From: an uncultured Eubacteriales bacterium
Lineage (GTDB): Bacteria > Bacillota > Clostridia > Oscillospirales > Acutalibacteraceae
DNA length: 28,627 bases
Assembly (NCBI GenBank): GCA_934525065.1
Contig: CAKSYX010000026.1
Span: 1 to 28,627, forward strand
Direction of reading: 5' to 3'
Of the stretch, positions 16,628-24,576 are shown in pieces; position 1 is the stretch's first letter; each line of letters starts with the position of its first letter. The position numbers and the translations under genes are program-made. The notes beneath the pieces were generated by a model that saw only the letters and a list, made by a program, of their open reading frames with translations, was not told where the DNA came from and ran no database searches.

Positions 16628-18973
16628 ATGATAATCCTTATGAAAAAAGTTATGTGTAGCAGATGTAAAAAGCGTCCTGCTGTAATCTTCATATCGAAAA
16701 TCATCGACGGAAAAACTGTGCCGGAGGGTCTTTGCCTCAACTGCGCAATGGAAATGAACATCGGCCCTATCAAGCAGATGATGGACAGCATGGGCATCAC
16801 CGAAGAGGACGTTGAAGCACTCTCTGAGCAGTTTGGCGAAATGTTCCCGGATTCCGACGAAGAAGGCGGCTTTGAAGCCGGCGGTTCGCCGACTATGCCC
16901 TTCATTCAGGGCCTTCTCGGCGACCTTCAGAATAACCTTCAGAACGGCCTTACGGTTCATCCGGGTGAAACGGAGAAATCAAGTGATTCCGCTTCTGCCG
17001 GTGCTCCTTCTCAGCCCAAAGAGAAAATGAGCCGCAAGCAGCGCAGAGCCTCCGAAAAAAAGCGCAAGTATCTCAATCTCTATTGCACCGACCTGACCGC
17101 AAGGGCGAGGGAGGGCAGAATTGATGATATCATCGGCAGAAACAAGGAGATTGCCCGCGTAATTCAGATCCTCTGCCGCCGTTCAAAAAACAATCCTTGC
17201 CTTATCGGTGAACCCGGCGTAGGCAAGACCGCAATTGCTGAGGGCCTTGCGCTCAAAATTGCGCGCGGCGAGGTTCCGGCAAAGCTCGCCGAAAAAGAAA
17301 TCCATCTGCTCGACCTGACTGCGCTTGTTGCCGGAACACAGTTCAGAGGACAGTTTGAAAGCCGAATTAAAAACCTTATTGACGAGGTCAAGGCGAACGG
17401 TAATATCATTCTTTTCATTGACGAGGTTCATAATCTTGTCGGAACAGGCGATGCCGAAGGTTCAATGAACGCCGCGAATATCCTCAAGCCTGCGCTCTCA
17501 CGCGGAGAGATTCAGGTCATCGGCGCAACGACTTTCACCGAGTACCGAAAAAACATTGAAAAGGACGCCGCGCTTGAAAGACGTTTTCAGCCCGTTAAGG
17601 TTGAAGAGCCTTCAATCGACGAAGCAACCGAGATTCTTCTCGGAATCAAGTCATACTATGAAAACTATCACCGTGTCCGCATTTCGGACGCACTTGTAAG
17701 ACGCGCTGTTGTTCTTTCTGAAAGATATATCACCGACCGCTTCCTCCCGGATAAGGCCATCGACCTGCTTGACGAAGCCTGCACCTGCGCAAATCTTCGC
17801 AACAAGGCGATAAGTGACCTTGAACTCAACGAGCAGAAGCTGGCAGACCTCAAGCTTGACGAAGAGGATCTTCTTGCCGAGACGGAAAACGTTGACTATG
17901 AAGCAATCGCCAACGTCAAGTCGGAAATCGTGAAGTGCGAAAACGACCATGAGCTGCTTTGTGAAAAGGCGGCGGATAACGCCGTAAAGGAAGAGGATAT
18001 AGCAAAGGTCATTGAGCTGTGGACGGGTGTTCCGGCGAGCAAGGTCATTGAAAGCGACCTCAGGCGCCTTGCCGGACTTGAAGAAACACTCAAGAAAAAA
18101 ATCATCGGTCAGGATGAAGCGGTTGAAATCATTTCGGCCGCGATTCGCCGCAGCCGCGTTCAAATAAGCCCGAGACGCCGCCCGGCCTCGTTCATTTTTG
18201 TCGGCCCCACGGGCGTCGGCAAAACCGAGCTTGTCAAGCAAATTGCAGCCGAGCTTTTCAACACTCCCGAGACGCTTATAAGACTTGATATGTCCGAATT
18301 TATGGAAAAGCACAGCGTTTCGAGGATTATCGGGTCACCTCCGGGCTATGTCGGCTACGATGAAGCAGGTCAGCTGACCGAAAAGGTCAGAAGAAAGCCA
18401 TATTCGGTCATTCTTTTTGATGAAATTGAAAAAGCTCATCCGGACGTTATGAACATTCTGCTTCAAATTCTCGATGAGGGCAGAATTACCGACGCTCAGG
18501 GTAGGACGGTCAATTTTGAAAACACCATCATTGTTATGACCTCGAACGCCGGCAGCGAACAGAAGAACGGTGCGCTCGGCTTCGGAAAAGATAAGACAGA
18601 CGCAACAAAAGAGCGTATCATGAAAGCTCTTTCAGACTTCCTTCGCCCGGAATTTCTCGGAAGGGTTGACGAAATTGCCGTTTTCAATCCGCTCAATGAA
18701 GAAAGCTTTGAAAAAATTGCCGGACTTATGCTCACCGAGCTTAAAGACTCGCTCAAGGAAAAGGCAATTGAGCTTTCGTGGACTGACGATGTTCTCAAAT
18801 ATCTTGCGGAAAAGTCGGTCGGAGGAAAGCGCGGAGCGCGCGACCTTCGCAGCGTGATACGCAAGGAGATTGAAGACAAGATTGCAACAATAATCATCGA
18901 CAATGCCGAAACGCCTGTCAGCGCAATAGCAATTACCGCCGCGGACGGAAAGGTTGAGCTTGACGTATTGTGA
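16628..18973 (+). CDS. clpE: ATP-dependent unfoldase ClpE (ClpC/ClpE-type AAA+)
   Basis: ClpE unfolds damaged proteins for the ClpP protease or for refolding. The 781-residue protein starts with a zinc finger (C10, C13, C36, C39) instead of the Clp-N repeats of ClpC. A flexible linker follows to about residue 145. The first AAA+ domain has Walker A GEPGVGKT (194-201). A short charged middle domain (about 395-450) precedes the second AAA+ domain with GPTGVGKT (526-533) and LFDEIEKAH. ALGFG at about 649-653 resembles the ClpP-docking loop. The start is uncertain: ATG at 16628 is close to GGAAAGG, and ATGs at 16640 and 16652 are possible. No ctsR, mcsA or mcsB is adjacent. Confidence 0.9.
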   Translation: MIILMKKVMCSRCKKRPAVIFISKIIDGKTVPEGLCLNCAMEMNIGPIKQMMDSMGITEEDVEALSEQFGEMFPDSDEEGGFEAGGSPTMPFIQGLLGDLQNNLQNGLTVHPGETEKSSDSASAGAPSQPKEKMSRKQRRASEKKRKYLNLYCTDLTARAREGRIDDIIGRNKEIARVIQILCRRSKNNPCLIGEPGVGKTAIAEGLALKIARGEVPAKLAEKEIHLLDLTALVAGTQFRGQFESRIKNLIDEVKANGNIILFIDEVHNLVGTGDAEGSMNAANILKPALSRGEIQVIGATTFTEYRKNIEKDAALERRFQPVKVEEPSIDEATEILLGIKSYYENYHRVRISDALVRRAVVLSERYITDRFLPDKAIDLLDEACTCANLRNKAISDLELNEQKLADLKLDEEDLLAETENVDYEAIANVKSEIVKCENDHELLCEKAADNAVKEEDIAKVIELWTGVPASKVIESDLRRLAGLEETLKKKIIGQDEAVEIISAAIRRSRVQISPRRRPASFIFVGPTGVGKTELVKQIAAELFNTPETLIRLDMSEFMEKHSVSRIIGSPPGYVGYDEAGQLTEKVRRKPYSVILFDEIEKAHPDVMNILLQILDEGRITDAQGRTVNFENTIIVMTSNAGSEQKNGALGFGKDKTDATKERIMKALSDFLRPEFLGRVDEIAVFNPLNEESFEKIAGLMLTELKDSLKEKAIELSWTDDVLKYLAEKSVGGKRGARDLRSVIRKEIEDKIATIIIDNAETPVSAIAITAADGKVELDVL

Positions 18974-18976
18974 GAC

Positions 18977-19041
18977 AAAAAGTGCCGCAATGTGCGGGAA
19001 AACAAGTTCTTCGGGCGCATTGTGTTCGACTCTCCTCAGCT
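18977..19041 (+). mobile_element. Diverged remnant of one end of the MITE-like element
   Basis: These 65 bases align without gaps to the reverse complement of 78-142, with 50 identical positions by hand count. Both contain AAAAAGTGCCGCAATGTG at one side and CTxCTCAGC/CTTCAGC-type sequence at the terminal-repeat side. The match begins four bases after the clpE stop codon. The other end of the element is missing, so this is a decayed solo end. Confidence 0.7.
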
Positions 19042-19063
19042 TGAATATCTTTAAAAACGTTTG

Positions 19064-19091
19064 CCGCCGGAAAAACTTCTCATTCCGGCGG
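19064..19091 (+). other. Stem-loop between clpE and the broken ATPase gene
   Basis: CCGCCGGAA (19064-19072) and TTCCGGCGG (19083-19091) are exact reverse complements with a 10-base loop. There is no T-run after it (TATTATGCTATAA follows), so termination of clpE transcription here is possible but unproven. Confidence 0.5.
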
Positions 19092-19120
19092 TATTATGCT
19101 ATAAATCGGAGGTGAAAAAG

Positions 19121-20002
19121 TTGGCTCGGCGATATATCAAAAGGCTTTTTCTGAGGGACGAAGGCTCTGAATGGAACTTTTTTGTGTTTGGAGAAACAAG
19201 AACCTGCTTTTCCACGCAGTAACCGTTCGGCATTTTCCCGAGAAAAGAGCTTGAAATTGTTGATTTCGATCCGATAACCATTTTTTACGGAGGAAACGGT
19301 TCGGGAAAAAGCACGCTGCTGAATATTATTGCAGAGTTGGCGGGTGTCAAACGCAATTCGCCGTTTTCTTCAAGCTCGTTTTTTCCGCGCTACCTTGAAG
19401 AATGCAGACTGACGGGAGAAAAAATTCCGCAGGAAAGCGAAATTCTGACGAGCGATGATATTTCGGACTATCTGCTTGAGCTGCGCCGCCTTAACGGTGA
19501 GATCGACGACGGGCGTCAGGCACTTTTCGATGAATACCTTGAAAGAAAAGACGATGACCGAAACTTCATCTCAATGGAATACTATGACGATTGGAAAAGA
19601 ACTTGTGAAGCAAAGTCGAAGTCAATGTCGCGCTTTGTCCGTAATCACCTTGCGCCGAATGTAAACCTGGCTTCAAACGGAGAGAGCGCCGTCCGTTTTT
19701 TCCAAAGGCATATCCGCGAAAATGCGCTCTATCTTCTCGACGAGCCGGAAAACAGCCTTTCAATAGCCTATCAGGAGCAGCTGCGCGACTTCCTTGTTGA
19801 ATCAGCGCGACATTTCGGCTGTCAGTTTGTAATTTCAACCCATTCGCCGATTCTGCTCTCGATAAGACAAGCGCTGATTTATGACCTTGACAGTGTTCCC
19901 GTCAGAACAAAAAGGTGGACAGAGCTTGAAAACGTAAAGAAGTACTTTGACTTTTTTGAAGAACACCGCAATGAATTTTTGAAGGAGGAAAAACCGCAAT
20001 GA
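19121..20002 (+). pseudogene. AAA family ATPase (RecF/ABC-ATPase-like) interrupted by one in-frame stop
   Basis: One frame runs from a TTG at 19121, placed after a CGGAGGTG site, to the stop at 20000-20002, about 293 codons. It is broken only by TAA at 19220-19222 (codon 34). Sequence before the stop reads MARRYIKRLFLRDEGSEWNF. After it come PFGIFPRKELEIVDF, a Walker A GGNGSGKST near codons 61-69, a helical insert, the signature-like SNGESAVRFF, Walker B LYLLDEPENSLS and a STHSPIL switch. The family is small stand-alone AAA ATPases of unknown role. The stop could be a real nonsense mutation (for example from a Tyr codon) or a base error. A restart at TTG 19337 would lack Walker A. The stop overlaps the next gene by four bases. 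Confidence 0.8.
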
Positions 20003-20451
20003 ACAGTAAAGTGACGATTAGAAAAATGACATCGGCGGATAAGGATATCTTCATCGAAATGAGCAGAGAGTTTTATCATTCTCCGGCGGTTCTGCATGAT
20101 ATTGACGAAAAGAATCATTTTGCCGCTTTTGACGAGCTTATGCGCAGCGATGTTTACCTTGAAGGCTATATTCTTGAGCTTTCCTCAGAGACGGCCGGAT
20201 ACGCACTCCTCAATAAAATGTATTCGCGCGAGGCCGGTGGAATGGTAGTTTGGATTGAGGAGCTTTATGTCAGGCCGAAGTTCCAAGGCTGCGGAGCCGG
20301 CTCTGCCTTTTTCGGCTACCTTGAAAAAAACGTTCCCGCCGCAAGATACAGACTTGAGGTTGAGTCCGACAATTTCAGAGCCAAGGCACTTTACGGCCGC
20401 ATGGGTTATGACATACTGCCGTATGAGCAGATGTATAAAGTTATGAATTAA
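19999..20451 (+). CDS. GNAT family N-acetyltransferase
   Basis: The 150-residue protein has the GNAT fold: an N-terminal VTIRKMTSADKD strand and helix, the acetyl-CoA pyrophosphate loop in motif A (RPKFQGCGAGS, about residues 92-102), and the C-terminal motif B region VESDNFRAKALYGRMGY. The acceptor substrate cannot be told. The ATG overlaps the ATPase stop (ATGA), so translation is coupled to it and may be reduced by the upstream stop codon. AAGGAGG lies shortly before the start. It ends at a shared terminator. Confidence 0.88.
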   Translation: MNSKVTIRKMTSADKDIFIEMSREFYHSPAVLHDIDEKNHFAAFDELMRSDVYLEGYILELSSETAGYALLNKMYSREAGGMVVWIEELYVRPKFQGCGAGSAFFGYLEKNVPAARYRLEVESDNFRAKALYGRMGYDILPYEQMYKVMN

Positions 20452-20465
20452 AAACAGAAAAATAT

Positions 20466-20500
20466 CCCTGTCGGTGTTCAAAACCGGCAGGGCGTTTTAT
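20466..20500. terminator. Bidirectional intrinsic terminator between the GNAT and comM genes
   Basis: CCCTGTCGGT and ACCGGCAGGG form a 10-bp stem with one G-U pair around a 7-base loop, with CGTTTTATTATT after it on the plus strand. Read the other way, the stem is followed by ATATTTTTCTG. It sits between two converging genes and can serve both. Confidence 0.88.
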
Positions 20501-22035
20501 TATTCCTTCCAGAATTTCCTGTCAAGACTTCTGTATTGAACAGCTTCGGTTATATGCTCGGCCGTGATGTTTTCGCTTTCGTCAAGGTCGGCAATCGTTC
20601 GCGCAATGCGCAGAATTTTATCGTATGCTCTCGCCGAAAGGCCGAGAGCGTCAAAGCTCTTTTCAAGCAGCCGCTTTGACGGCTCATCAAGAACGCAGAA
20701 CCTCCTTGTAAGAGCGGCGGTCATTTTGCTGTTGCAGCTTACGCCTGTTCCGGCAAGACGCTGCTGCTGAATTTTCCGTGCGGCGTCAACGCGCTTTTTG
20801 ATTTCCCTTGAGCTTTCGGCGAGGGTATCGTCCGAAAGCTTTTTGAAGTCCACGGGTGGGACCTCAATGTGTATGTCCAGTCTGTCAAGCAGGGGGCCGC
20901 TGACCTTTGAAAGGTACTTTGCCGGCGTACCCTTAGGGCAGGTGCATTTTTTCGTAGGATGACCGTAAAAGCCGCAGGGGCAGGGATTCATTGCGCAGAC
21001 GAGCATCACCTCACACGGATACGTCAGCGTTCCGGAAACGCGCGAGATTGTGATTTTTCCGTCCTCCATCGGCTGACGCAGAACCTCCATTGATGCGCGC
21101 GGAAACTCAGGAAGCTCGTCAAGAAAAAGAACGCCGTGGTGGGCGAGACTCAGCTCACCCGGCCTTGGAATTCTTCCTCCGCCGGAAAGGCCGGCTGCGG
21201 AAATCGTGTGGTGCGGAGCACGGAACGGACGCGATTTGATGAGCGAAATGTTGTCCGAAAGTGCGCCGGCTATTGAATAAATCTTGGTCGTTTCAAGGCT
21301 TTCTTCAAACGTCATGTCCGGAAGAATCGAGGGGATGCGCTTTGCGAGCATACTTTTGCCCGAGCCCGGAGGGCCGATCATCAGCGTGTTGTGGCCGCCG
21401 GCGGCAGCGATTTCAAGCGCTCTTTTAACCTGGTACTGACCCTTGACGTCTGCAAAGTCGAGCATATAATCCTGCGGATATTCATATTCACCGTAAAAGT
21501 TCTTGTCAATTTTTTTAATTTTGCTTTGACCTTTAAGGTGAGAAACAAGGCTTTTTATGTCCTTAACGGGATAGATATTGATTTTGTCAACAACAAAGCA
21601 TTCGCTGGCGTTTTCAAGCGGAACAAAAAGCTCGGTGAAGCCGCTGTCCCGTGCTTCAATCGCCATCGGCAGTGCACCCTTGACCTTGCAGACCTTTCCG
21701 CCGAGCGAAAGCTCACCGAAAAACGCCGCCCTTGAAACGTCTGCGGAAAGCTGTCCGGTTGCAATCAGCAGCGCAATGAGAATCGGAACGTCATACATCG
21801 GGCCTTCCTTTTTCTTGTCGGCGGGGGAGAGGTTGACGGTGATTCTTCCGACGGGGAACTCCATCGAATTGTTTTTCATTGCGGCGCGTACTCTGTCGCG
21901 GGATTCCGAAACCGAAGCGTCCGGAAGGCCGACAACGTCGAACCTCGGAAGCCCCATCGGCTCAACCGAAGCCTCAACGCCGACCGGGTAGGAGCGCAGA
22001 CCGAAAAGGCCGATGCTGTTGACTTTTGAAAACAT
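20500..22035 (-). CDS. comM: YifB/ComM family Mg-chelatase-like AAA+ ATPase
   Basis: The family includes ComM, a DNA branch-migration helicase that helps integrate transforming DNA. The 511-residue protein has a Lon-like N-terminal domain (about 1-170). The Mg-chelatase-type AAA+ module follows, with Walker A GPPGSGKS (221-228), Walker B VLFLDELPEF, and a cysteine cluster CAMNPCPCGFYG...CTC that is typical of the family. A C-terminal helical domain ends the protein. GAGGGG precedes the ATG. Whether this organism uses it in transformation cannot be judged here. Confidence 0.94.
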   Translation of the reverse strand: MFSKVNSIGLFGLRSYPVGVEASVEPMGLPRFDVVGLPDASVSESRDRVRAAMKNNSMEFPVGRITVNLSPADKKKEGPMYDVPILIALLIATGQLSADVSRAAFFGELSLGGKVCKVKGALPMAIEARDSGFTELFVPLENASECFVVDKINIYPVKDIKSLVSHLKGQSKIKKIDKNFYGEYEYPQDYMLDFADVKGQYQVKRALEIAAAGGHNTLMIGPPGSGKSMLAKRIPSILPDMTFEESLETTKIYSIAGALSDNISLIKSRPFRAPHHTISAAGLSGGGRIPRPGELSLAHHGVLFLDELPEFPRASMEVLRQPMEDGKITISRVSGTLTYPCEVMLVCAMNPCPCGFYGHPTKKCTCPKGTPAKYLSKVSGPLLDRLDIHIEVPPVDFKKLSDDTLAESSREIKKRVDAARKIQQQRLAGTGVSCNSKMTAALTRRFCVLDEPSKRLLEKSFDALGLSARAYDKILRIARTIADLDESENITAEHITEAVQYRSLDRKFWKE

Positions 22036-22067
22036 AGAAAACCCCTCGCTTATTTTCAGATAAAACC

Positions 22068-22096
22068 ATTATACACATATATTGTCAATTTGTGAA
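22068..22096 (-). promoter_or_regulatory. Probable promoter for comM
   Basis: On the minus strand, TTCACA (22096-22091), 17 bp and TATAAT (22073-22068) lie about 33 bp before the start. A TTGACA also occurs at 22088-22083 but is only 9 bp from the same -10. Confidence 0.7.
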
Positions 22097-22124
22097 TGAC
22101 TTTGCCGAAAAAAGTTTGCCGCTA

Positions 22125-22153
22125 TTGACAAAGCCTTCCAAACGGTGTAAAAT
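22125..22153 (+). promoter_or_regulatory. Sigma-A promoter for the B12-riboswitch operon
   Basis: TTGACA (22125-22130), a 17-bp spacer and TAAAAT (22148-22153) give a near-consensus promoter. Transcription would start near 22160, just before the riboswitch. It diverges from the comM promoter. Confidence 0.88.
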
Positions 22154-22169
22154 CGCCTTGAAAATGAAT

Positions 22170-22265
22170 GTGCACCTTTGCGGGGAAATACCGGGGAAGA
22201 AGCCGGAGCAACCGCCATTGCCGTAATCGGAGAAGCCCTCCGTCAGTCGGAATGCCCGCTTTGGC
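22170..22265 (+). ncRNA. Cobalamin-type riboswitch aptamer
   Basis: The leader carries the conserved blocks of B12 riboswitches in order: GGGGAAATACCGG (22182-22194), the CCGG hairpin closing at 22203-22206, ACCGCCATTGCCGTAATCGG (22211-22230) corresponding to the CCGCtaCTGTgAT core, and a B12-box-like CAGTCGGAATGCCCGC (22244-22259). GCGGG at 22180-22184 can pair with CCCGC at 22255-22259. The peripheral P6 extension of the large class appears short or absent, suggesting a compact variant. The 22036-22381 gap contains only this leader and the two promoters. Recognition is by eye; a covariance-model search would settle it. Confidence 0.85.
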
Positions 22266-22327
22266 GCGTAAGTATTTCTGTTTCACTTTTGGGCAAGAGG
22301 AAAGGTGGACAACCGGCAGGATAGCTG

Positions 22328-22362
22328 CGCCCTTTTCGCCTGAAAGGGGTGTTTATTTTTTT
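22328..22362 (+). terminator. Intrinsic terminator of the riboswitch expression platform
   Basis: CGCCCTTTTC (22328-22337) and GAAAGGGGTG (22342-22351) pair over 10 bp with two wobble pairs and a 4-base loop. TTTATTTTTTT follows (22352-22362). It lies between the aptamer and the first gene, so ligand binding probably stops transcription of the whole operon. Confidence 0.85.
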
Positions 22363-22381
22363 GTGTTGAGAGGTGACGGTT

Positions 22382-23704
22382 TTGAAAAGAGCTGTTTCGT
22401 TTTTCCTTTGTGCAGTGCTCCTTATGAGTGCTCTGCTTGTTCCGTCATACGCTGTGAGCGAGGCGTTTTCCCGTGTAACAACAGCGAAAACTCCCGTCTC
22501 TTCATGCAGCCTGAAATTTTCAAAAAGGCTCGGCTCGGGTTTTAAAAACGCACCAACCGGCCCAATCGTTGCCGAAGGCGTGCTCATCGTTGCCGCAGGC
22601 TCGAAGCTTTACAAAATGGACGCGCAAACCGGAGAAACGCTTGCCATGGTTCGGCTTGAAGGCTCTCTCGGCTTTGCAACGGTCAGTCCGACGTATGCGG
22701 ACGGAAAAATTTTTGTTCCCCTTGATTCCGGAAAAATTCAGGCGTTCGATTTCAAAACCTTCCGTTCAATCTGGGTTTATACCGACTCGCTCGGCGGACA
22801 GGCAATTTCGCCGATAACCTATGACAGCGGCTATGTTTACACCGGCTTTTGGAACGATGAAGAGGGGGACGGCAACTTCGTCTGCCTTTCGGTCAAGGAC
22901 GAAAATCCGAAAAAGCAAACCGAAGCCAAAAAGGCAAGGTGGACGTATAAGCACAAGGGCGGCTTTTACTGGGCGGGCGCAGCCGTGACGGAAGGCTTTG
23001 TCATAGTCGGCGGTGATGACGGAAAAGAAGGAAGCTCTTCGGCTTCAAAAATATTTTCCTTGAATAAAAAAACCGGAAAGCTCGTTTCCTCTCTTGAAAC
23101 CAAGGGTGATATCCGAAGCAGCGTGACATATGACGAAGAAAGCTCCTTCCTCTTTACGGCGAGCAAGGCCGGCTTTGTTTATCGCTTCAGCTTGAACAAA
23201 AAAAGCGGAAAGCTCTCTTCCCTCAAGGCCTTCAAGGCTGTCGGAGCCGTAACTTCAACGCCCGTTGCCGTAAATTCAAGGGTATACTTTGGCTGTGCAG
23301 ACGGAGAAAATGGCAGATTTGTTGTTCTGAATGCTTCAACGATGAAGCAGATTTATTACGCCGAAATGAACGGCTATCCGCAGTCGACCGCACTCGTCAG
23401 TATACGCGAAAACAAAAAAGTATATGTCTATATGACCTACAACAGAAAGCCGGGCGGAATCACTGTTTTTGAAGACAGCCCCTCCCGGAAAAGCGCAAAA
23501 AAGAGCGAGCTTTTCACTCCTTCAGGCAGTATGAGCCAGTACTGCGTCTGCTCAGTGAACTGCGGTGAGGACGGAACGCTTTATTATAAAAACGATTCCG
23601 GCTTCATTTTTGCCGTAACTGCGGGCAGCACTTCATTCATTGTCCGTGTTATAAACATTATTCTTGCGTGGCTTTCAAAGCTCTTTGGGGGAACAAAACG
23701 TTGA
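22382..23704 (+). CDS. Secreted PQQ-like beta-propeller protein, first gene of the B12-riboswitch operon
   Basis: The 440-residue protein has a signal peptide (MKRAVSFFLCAVLLMSALLV, cut near PSYA at about residue 24). Repeated PQQ/YVTN-type propeller blades follow, for example LYKMDAQTGETLAMV, GKIQAFDFKTFRSIWVY and KIFSLNKKTGKLVSS. A hydrophobic/amphipathic tail FIVRVINIILAWLSKLFG sits at the C-terminus. No catalytic or cofactor site is recognisable. It may be a surface binding scaffold. The TTG at 22382 is preferred over a GTG at 22373 because GAGAGGTG lies seven bases upstream. The stop overlaps ecfT by four bases. Expression should fall when cobalamin is plentiful. Confidence 0.8.
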   Translation: MKRAVSFFLCAVLLMSALLVPSYAVSEAFSRVTTAKTPVSSCSLKFSKRLGSGFKNAPTGPIVAEGVLIVAAGSKLYKMDAQTGETLAMVRLEGSLGFATVSPTYADGKIFVPLDSGKIQAFDFKTFRSIWVYTDSLGGQAISPITYDSGYVYTGFWNDEEGDGNFVCLSVKDENPKKQTEAKKARWTYKHKGGFYWAGAAVTEGFVIVGGDDGKEGSSSASKIFSLNKKTGKLVSSLETKGDIRSSVTYDEESSFLFTASKAGFVYRFSLNKKSGKLSSLKAFKAVGAVTSTPVAVNSRVYFGCADGENGRFVVLNASTMKQIYYAEMNGYPQSTALVSIRENKKVYVYMTYNRKPGGITVFEDSPSRKSAKKSELFTPSGSMSQYCVCSVNCGEDGTLYYKNDSGFIFAVTAGSTSFIVRVINIILAWLSKLFGGTKR

Positions 23705-24576
23705 AGGTAGGTCTTAAAGGAATCCATCCGGCCTCGGCCTTTGTGTTTTTTGCCGCCGTATTTACGCTGACGCTCATGACGGAAAACCCGATTGTCGGCG
23801 CAATCAGCTTTTTCTTTGCGGCCTTGCTTGATTTCAGGAACAGGAGAAGTCGGTCACTTAAAACGATTTTCGGTTTTCTTCTTCCGATTGTACTGTTCAT
23901 CACGGTTTTCAATGTTTTCTTTGCTCATTACGGTGTAACCGTTTTGTTCACGCTCAAAAGCGGAAACAATGTTACCCTTGAGTCACTTGTCTGCGGCGCG
24001 GTCTACGGTCTTCGGACGGCGTGCCTGATTCTTTGGATTTTCTGCTTTAATGAGGTTGTTGACGAGGACAGGTTCATCTACCTTTTTTCGCGCTTTGCTC
24101 CGCGTCTTGCGCTTGTTATCTCAATGGTACTGCGCTTTATTCCGCTTTTTTCAAAGCGTACCGAAGAAATTGAAAAGGCCCGCCGCGCAATTGGTATTGA
24201 CATAAAAAGCGGCTCATTCATAAACCGTTTGCGCTCAGCTGTTCACAACGTTTCAATTTTAATCAGCTGGTCGCTCGAACGCGCAATCGACACTGCAAAC
24301 TCAATGACCGCGCGCGGATATGGATTAAAAAGAAGAAAAAACTGTGTTAGCTATCCGCTAAGAGTATTTGATTTTGCTTTGATTCTTCTGAGCGTTTTCA
24401 GCCTGACGCTGACTGTTGTGCTTCGTGAGAGTGTCTTTGCCGAGTATAACCCGGTGATATATGTTGAACCCTTTTCAGCGAAGGCACTGCTTGTTTTTTT
24501 CTCGTTTTTTGCTTTGTGCGCTTTGCCGCTGATTTTTGATTTTACGGAGGAAAAAAGATGGTCGATTTCAAATTGA
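23701..24576 (+). CDS. ECF transporter transmembrane protein EcfT (B12 operon)
   Basis: The 291-residue membrane protein has an N-terminal GIHPASAFVFFAAV, several hydrophobic helices, and the two EcfT coupling motifs EKARRAIGIDIKSG and MTARGYGLKRR. It is distinct in sequence from the ecfT at 12269. The TTG at 23701 is used as start because GGGGGA lies eight bases before it; an upstream GTG at 23668 lies inside the preceding gene and lacks a site. It overlaps both neighbours (TTGA with the propeller gene, 19 bp with the ATPase gene), so all three are translationally coupled. Together with the next two genes it makes a complete dedicated ECF importer. Confidence 0.9.
   Translation: MKVGLKGIHPASAFVFFAAVFTLTLMTENPIVGAISFFFAALLDFRNRRSRSLKTIFGFLLPIVLFITVFNVFFAHYGVTVLFTLKSGNNVTLESLVCGAVYGLRTACLILWIFCFNEVVDEDRFIYLFSRFAPRLALVISMVLRFIPLFSKRTEEIEKARRAIGIDIKSGSFINRLRSAVHNVSILISWSLERAIDTANSMTARGYGLKRRKNCVSYPLRVFDFALILLSVFSLTLTVVLRESVFAEYNPVIYVEPFSAKALLVFFSFFALCALPLIFDFTEEKRWSISN

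Noticed and set aside
22083..22088. TTGACA on the minus strand before comM
   Set aside because: It is only 9 bp from the TATAAT, too close to act as its -35; TTCACA at 22091-22096 has the right 17-bp spacing.
22168..22545. 125-codon plus-strand open frame over the riboswitch
   Set aside because: It overlaps conserved aptamer blocks and the terminator and enters the propeller gene in another frame, so it is explained by non-coding RNA structure.
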